This document shows, in pieces, positions 60,800 through 62,514 of a DNA stretch of 62,514 nt (position 1 is its first letter; each line of letters begins with the position of its first letter). Both the position numbers and the translations under genes were made by a program. Origin of the DNA: Bacteroidaceae bacterium (lineage in GTDB: Bacteria; Bacteroidota; Bacteroidia; Bacteroidales; Bacteroidaceae); assembly GCA_017622495.1 (NCBI GenBank), contig JAGAQY010000046.1:1-62514 (forward strand), in the 5' to 3' direction. Below the pieces are notes generated by a model. That model did not search any database. It saw only the letters and a program-made list of their open reading frames with translations, and was not told the DNA's origin.

Positions 60800-60841
60800 G
60801 CTTTGAGCAATGAACTTTGAGCTATGCTGAATACAAACATT

Positions 60842-60870
60842 GAAGGGATACCCGCAGGTATCCCTTCTTT
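60842..60870 (+). terminator. Terminator of the serine-operon end
   Basis: A perfect 11-bp stem GAAGGGATACC/GGTATCCCTTC with a CGCA loop is followed by TTT. It lies 43 bases after the DUF1015 stop. Confidence 0.8.
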
Positions 60871-61012
60871 GCAACCGTAGGTTTCGAGTACCATGAAGAA
60901 ATTATTGACCTATACGATTGCAGTCCTAAAGATTTATCTTTCGATTTTCGCTATCTCACGTCGATGCTGAATTTAGAATTCATAATTCATCATTCATCAT
61001 TCAAGATAAATA

Positions 61013-61696
61013 TCACATCCTCTCCTTCAGCGAATCCACGATCTGGCCGTCGAAGAGGTTGATGATGCGGTCGGCGTAGGAGGCGTCGCGCTGGCTGTGC
61101 GTCACCATCACCACGGTAGTGCCTTCGCGGTTGAGTTCGCGCAGTAGCTCCATCACCTCTATACCGTTCTTCGAGTCGAGGTTACCGGTGGGCTCGTCGG
61201 CAAGGATGAGGCCGGGGCGGCTCACTACGGCACGGGCTATGGCCACGCGCTGCTGCTGACCACCGCTGAGCTGGTTGGGATAGTGGCTGGCACGGTGGGT
61301 GATGCCCATGCGCTCCAGTGTCTCGGCCACGCGCTTGCGGCGCTCCTCGCCCTTCACGCCGAGGTAGCCGAGCGGCAGGCCCACGTTCTCCGTCACGTTG
61401 AGCTCCTCGATGAGGTTGAAGCTCTGGAATACGAAGCCTATCTTGCCACGGCGGTAGGCGGTGCGGTCGTCTTCCTTGAGCTTGCTCACCTCGCGGCCTT
61501 CGAGCCAGTAGGTGCCGTCGGTGGGTGTGTCGAGCATGCCGAGGATGTTGAGCAGGGTAGACTTGCCGCATCCTGAGGGGCCCATGATGGCTACGAACTC
61601 GCCATCGTGAATGTCGATACTTACGCCGTTGAGTGCTACGGTTTCTACTACGTCGGTACGGAATACCTTCTTCAAATCTTCTGTTCTAAGTTCCAT
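61013..61696 (-). CDS. ABC transporter ATP-binding protein, MacB/LolD type
   Basis: This is 227 residues, one complete ABC domain. Walker A 'GPSGCGKSTLLNIL', signature 'LSGGQQQRVAIARA', Walker B 'LILADEPTGNLDSKNG' and the switch His in 'MVTHSQRDASYADRI' are intact. The length and sequence match the MacB/LolD/FtsE exporters that move lipoproteins or peptides. It lies on the same strand as, and 510 bp downstream of, the FtsX-like permease gene that runs off the right edge; the gap is filled with repeats. Pairing with that permease is likely. Confidence 0.93.
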   Translation of the reverse strand: MELRTEDLKKVFRTDVVETVALNGVSIDIHDGEFVAIMGPSGCGKSTLLNILGMLDTPTDGTYWLEGREVSKLKEDDRTAYRRGKIGFVFQSFNLIEELNVTENVGLPLGYLGVKGEERRKRVAETLERMGITHRASHYPNQLSGGQQQRVAIARAVVSRPGLILADEPTGNLDSKNGIEVMELLRELNREGTTVVMVTHSQRDASYADRIINLFDGQIVDSLKERM

Positions 61697-61739
61697 AATT
61701 TTTAGTTTTTTAAGTTTATAAATAGTTTTGTTTGTTAAC

Positions 61740-62201
61740 GTCTTATATCTATTAGACGGATAAAAGTCTTGTCAGGTTGCAAACTTGGTTATTTTTTACT
61801 TTTACGTTAATACTGTTTCTTTTAGTTCACGCGAATCTCGCTAAGTTTTCTTTCATCGCTGGAGTTTTGTTTCACGCAGATCTCACGAATCTCACGAAAT
61901 ATTCTTTCATCGTTGGTTTTTTTCTTTCACGCGAAACGGAGTTCGCCGCCCGAAGGGGCCAAAGGCAATCTCGCGAATCTCGCGAAGTTTTCTTTCATCG
62001 CTGTTATTTTTTGTCTCACACAGATCTCACGAATCTCACAGATGGCGCGTCGCTTCGCCCGCGCTTGTCGGCCTCGCCGAGTGTTTGCGCACCGGATGGT
62101 ACACGCGAGTGAAACGATGCGTGCTTCGTGAGATATGTGTGAGATAAATTCATAGGACCTGGTTTTTCGCGTGAGTATTCATAATTCAGAATTCAGAATT
62201 A
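61740..62201. repeat. Repeat-rich gap between the ABC ATPase and permease genes
   Basis: It contains several TCTCACGAATCTCACG / TCTCGCGAATCTCGCG-type units alternating with TTTTCTTTCATCG spacers (61827-62010), the tract GCGAAACGGAGTTCGCCGCC (61935-61955), and a palindromic core like those inside the MITE copies (62014-62145). A GAATTC array closes it. No gene is present. Confidence 0.75.
62014..62145. repeat. Palindromic core module without MITE ends (copy C)
   Basis: The left arm TCTCACACAGATCTCACGAA and the right arm (the complement of TCTCACACATATCTCACGAA) pair over about 20 bases with one mismatch. The centre shares CCGGATGGTACACGCGAGTG with copies A and B. The 19-bp CAGGG... ends are absent here. 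Confidence 0.75.
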
Positions 62202-62204
62202 TCT

Positions 62205-62513
62205 TCATTCTTTATACAACGCATTCACGGGATTCTCCCTCGCCGCCTTCCACGAGCGGGCCAGTACGATGGCGCTGGTGACGATGAGCACGATGAGGAG
62301 GGCAAGGGCGAAGACCCACCAGTAGAGCGGGATGTGGTAGGCATACCCTTCGAGCCAGCGCGACATAATCAGATAGCTCACAGGCACGGCAAAGAGGAAG
62401 GCCACGCCCACCATACGGGCATATTGCATCACGAACATACGCAGTATCTCGCTTATCTGCGCTCCGTGTACACGGCGCAGGGCAATCTCGCGACGGCGAT
62501 ACTGGGTCTCGAA
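62205..62513 (-). CDS. FtsX/MacB-like ABC permease, C-terminal part (cut by the window edge)
   Basis: The visible 102 residues are the C-terminus of a permease; the gene continues past 62514. 'RRREIALRRVHGAQISEILR' is the conserved FtsX/MacB loop, and it is followed by two transmembrane segments ('GVAFLFAVPVSYLIMSRWLE', 'WWVFALALLIVLIVTSAIVL') and the final 'SWKAARENPVNALYKE'. This is probably the partner of the ATPase at 61013-61696, together exporting a lipid, peptide or lipoprotein. Start and length are unknown. Confidence 0.9.
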   Translation of the reverse strand, partial: FETQYRRREIALRRVHGAQISEILRMFVMQYARMVGVAFLFAVPVSYLIMSRWLEGYAYHIPLYWWVFALALLIVLIVTSAIVLARSWKAARENPVNALYKE

Positions 62514-62514
62514 G

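Overview
The window is chromosomal DNA from a member of the Bacteroidetes, most likely order Bacteroidales (Prevotellaceae/Bacteroidaceae-like; the genus cannot be fixed by eye). Evidence: promoters of the Bacteroides type (TTTG, about 19-23 bp, TAnnTTTG), weak Shine-Dalgarno sequences, many SPII lipoproteins, BACON and Big_2-like Ig domains, a C10 peptidase relative, GH92, S-type sulfatase, rhamnogalacturonan-acetylesterase-like SGNH domains, a DUF4293 protein beside bamD and an omega-like subunit, a serC-serA-DUF1015 group, a lone trpB2, and HU-related plus VirE-like genes. No rRNA, tRNA or CRISPR was seen.

Layout. 0-4.2 kb is an accessory zone: a small orphan gene, a DUF3791-DUF3990-DUF3791 cassette and a DUF1653/PD-(D/E)XK-like/phosphoribosyltransferase-like cassette, both on the minus strand and bracketed by directly repeated copies (R1-R3) of a 190-225 bp dispersed element; a fourth copy, R4, lies at 28.9 kb. 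4.3-22 kb is mostly core metabolism: META lipoprotein, LysO-like exporter, trpB2 behind what looks like a complete tryptophan attenuator (18-codon leader with three consecutive Trp codons), GH92 mannosidase, malic enzyme, RlmD-like methyltransferase, mannose-1-phosphate guanylyltransferase, HD phosphohydrolase, free-Met sulfoxide reductase, nucleoside phosphorylase, a TPR/PD40 envelope protein, a TtcA-like ATPase and a double SGNH esterase.

22.1-24.7 kb is 2.6 kb of nested repeats with no convincing intact gene: inverted ~90 bp modules, TTCGCGAA-centred palindromes, a 238-bp MITE-like element with a 10-bp target duplication, and a string of unrelated hairpins. 24.7-28.8 kb is an AT-richer cluster of four secreted proteins of unknown function. 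29.5-41.9 kb holds a Dcp-like peptidase, sulfatase, TatC/TatA, UvrB, a 1002-residue exported protein, BamD, an RNA polymerase omega-like protein and DUF4293. 42.5-47.7 kb is a cell-surface island: CsgG/LysM lipoprotein, Ig lipoprotein, a C10 pseudoprotease fused to LRR and TonB C-terminal domains, and a BACON/Ig lipoprotein.

47.76-50.72 kb is a compact element bounded by mirror-image composite inverted repeats, carrying divergent VirE-like ATPase and HU-related genes plus a second MITE copy. 50.7-62.5 kb returns to core genes: uxaC, DUF1573, DUF2130, aldo-keto reductase, DEAD-box helicase, the serC-serA-(four-helix bundle)-DUF1015 group, and an ABC exporter cut by the window edge. A pervasive background is degenerate short-period (7-10 bp) tandem arrays in intergenic DNA; three coding genes (rlmD, uvrB, the VirE-like gene) carry similar arrays in frame.
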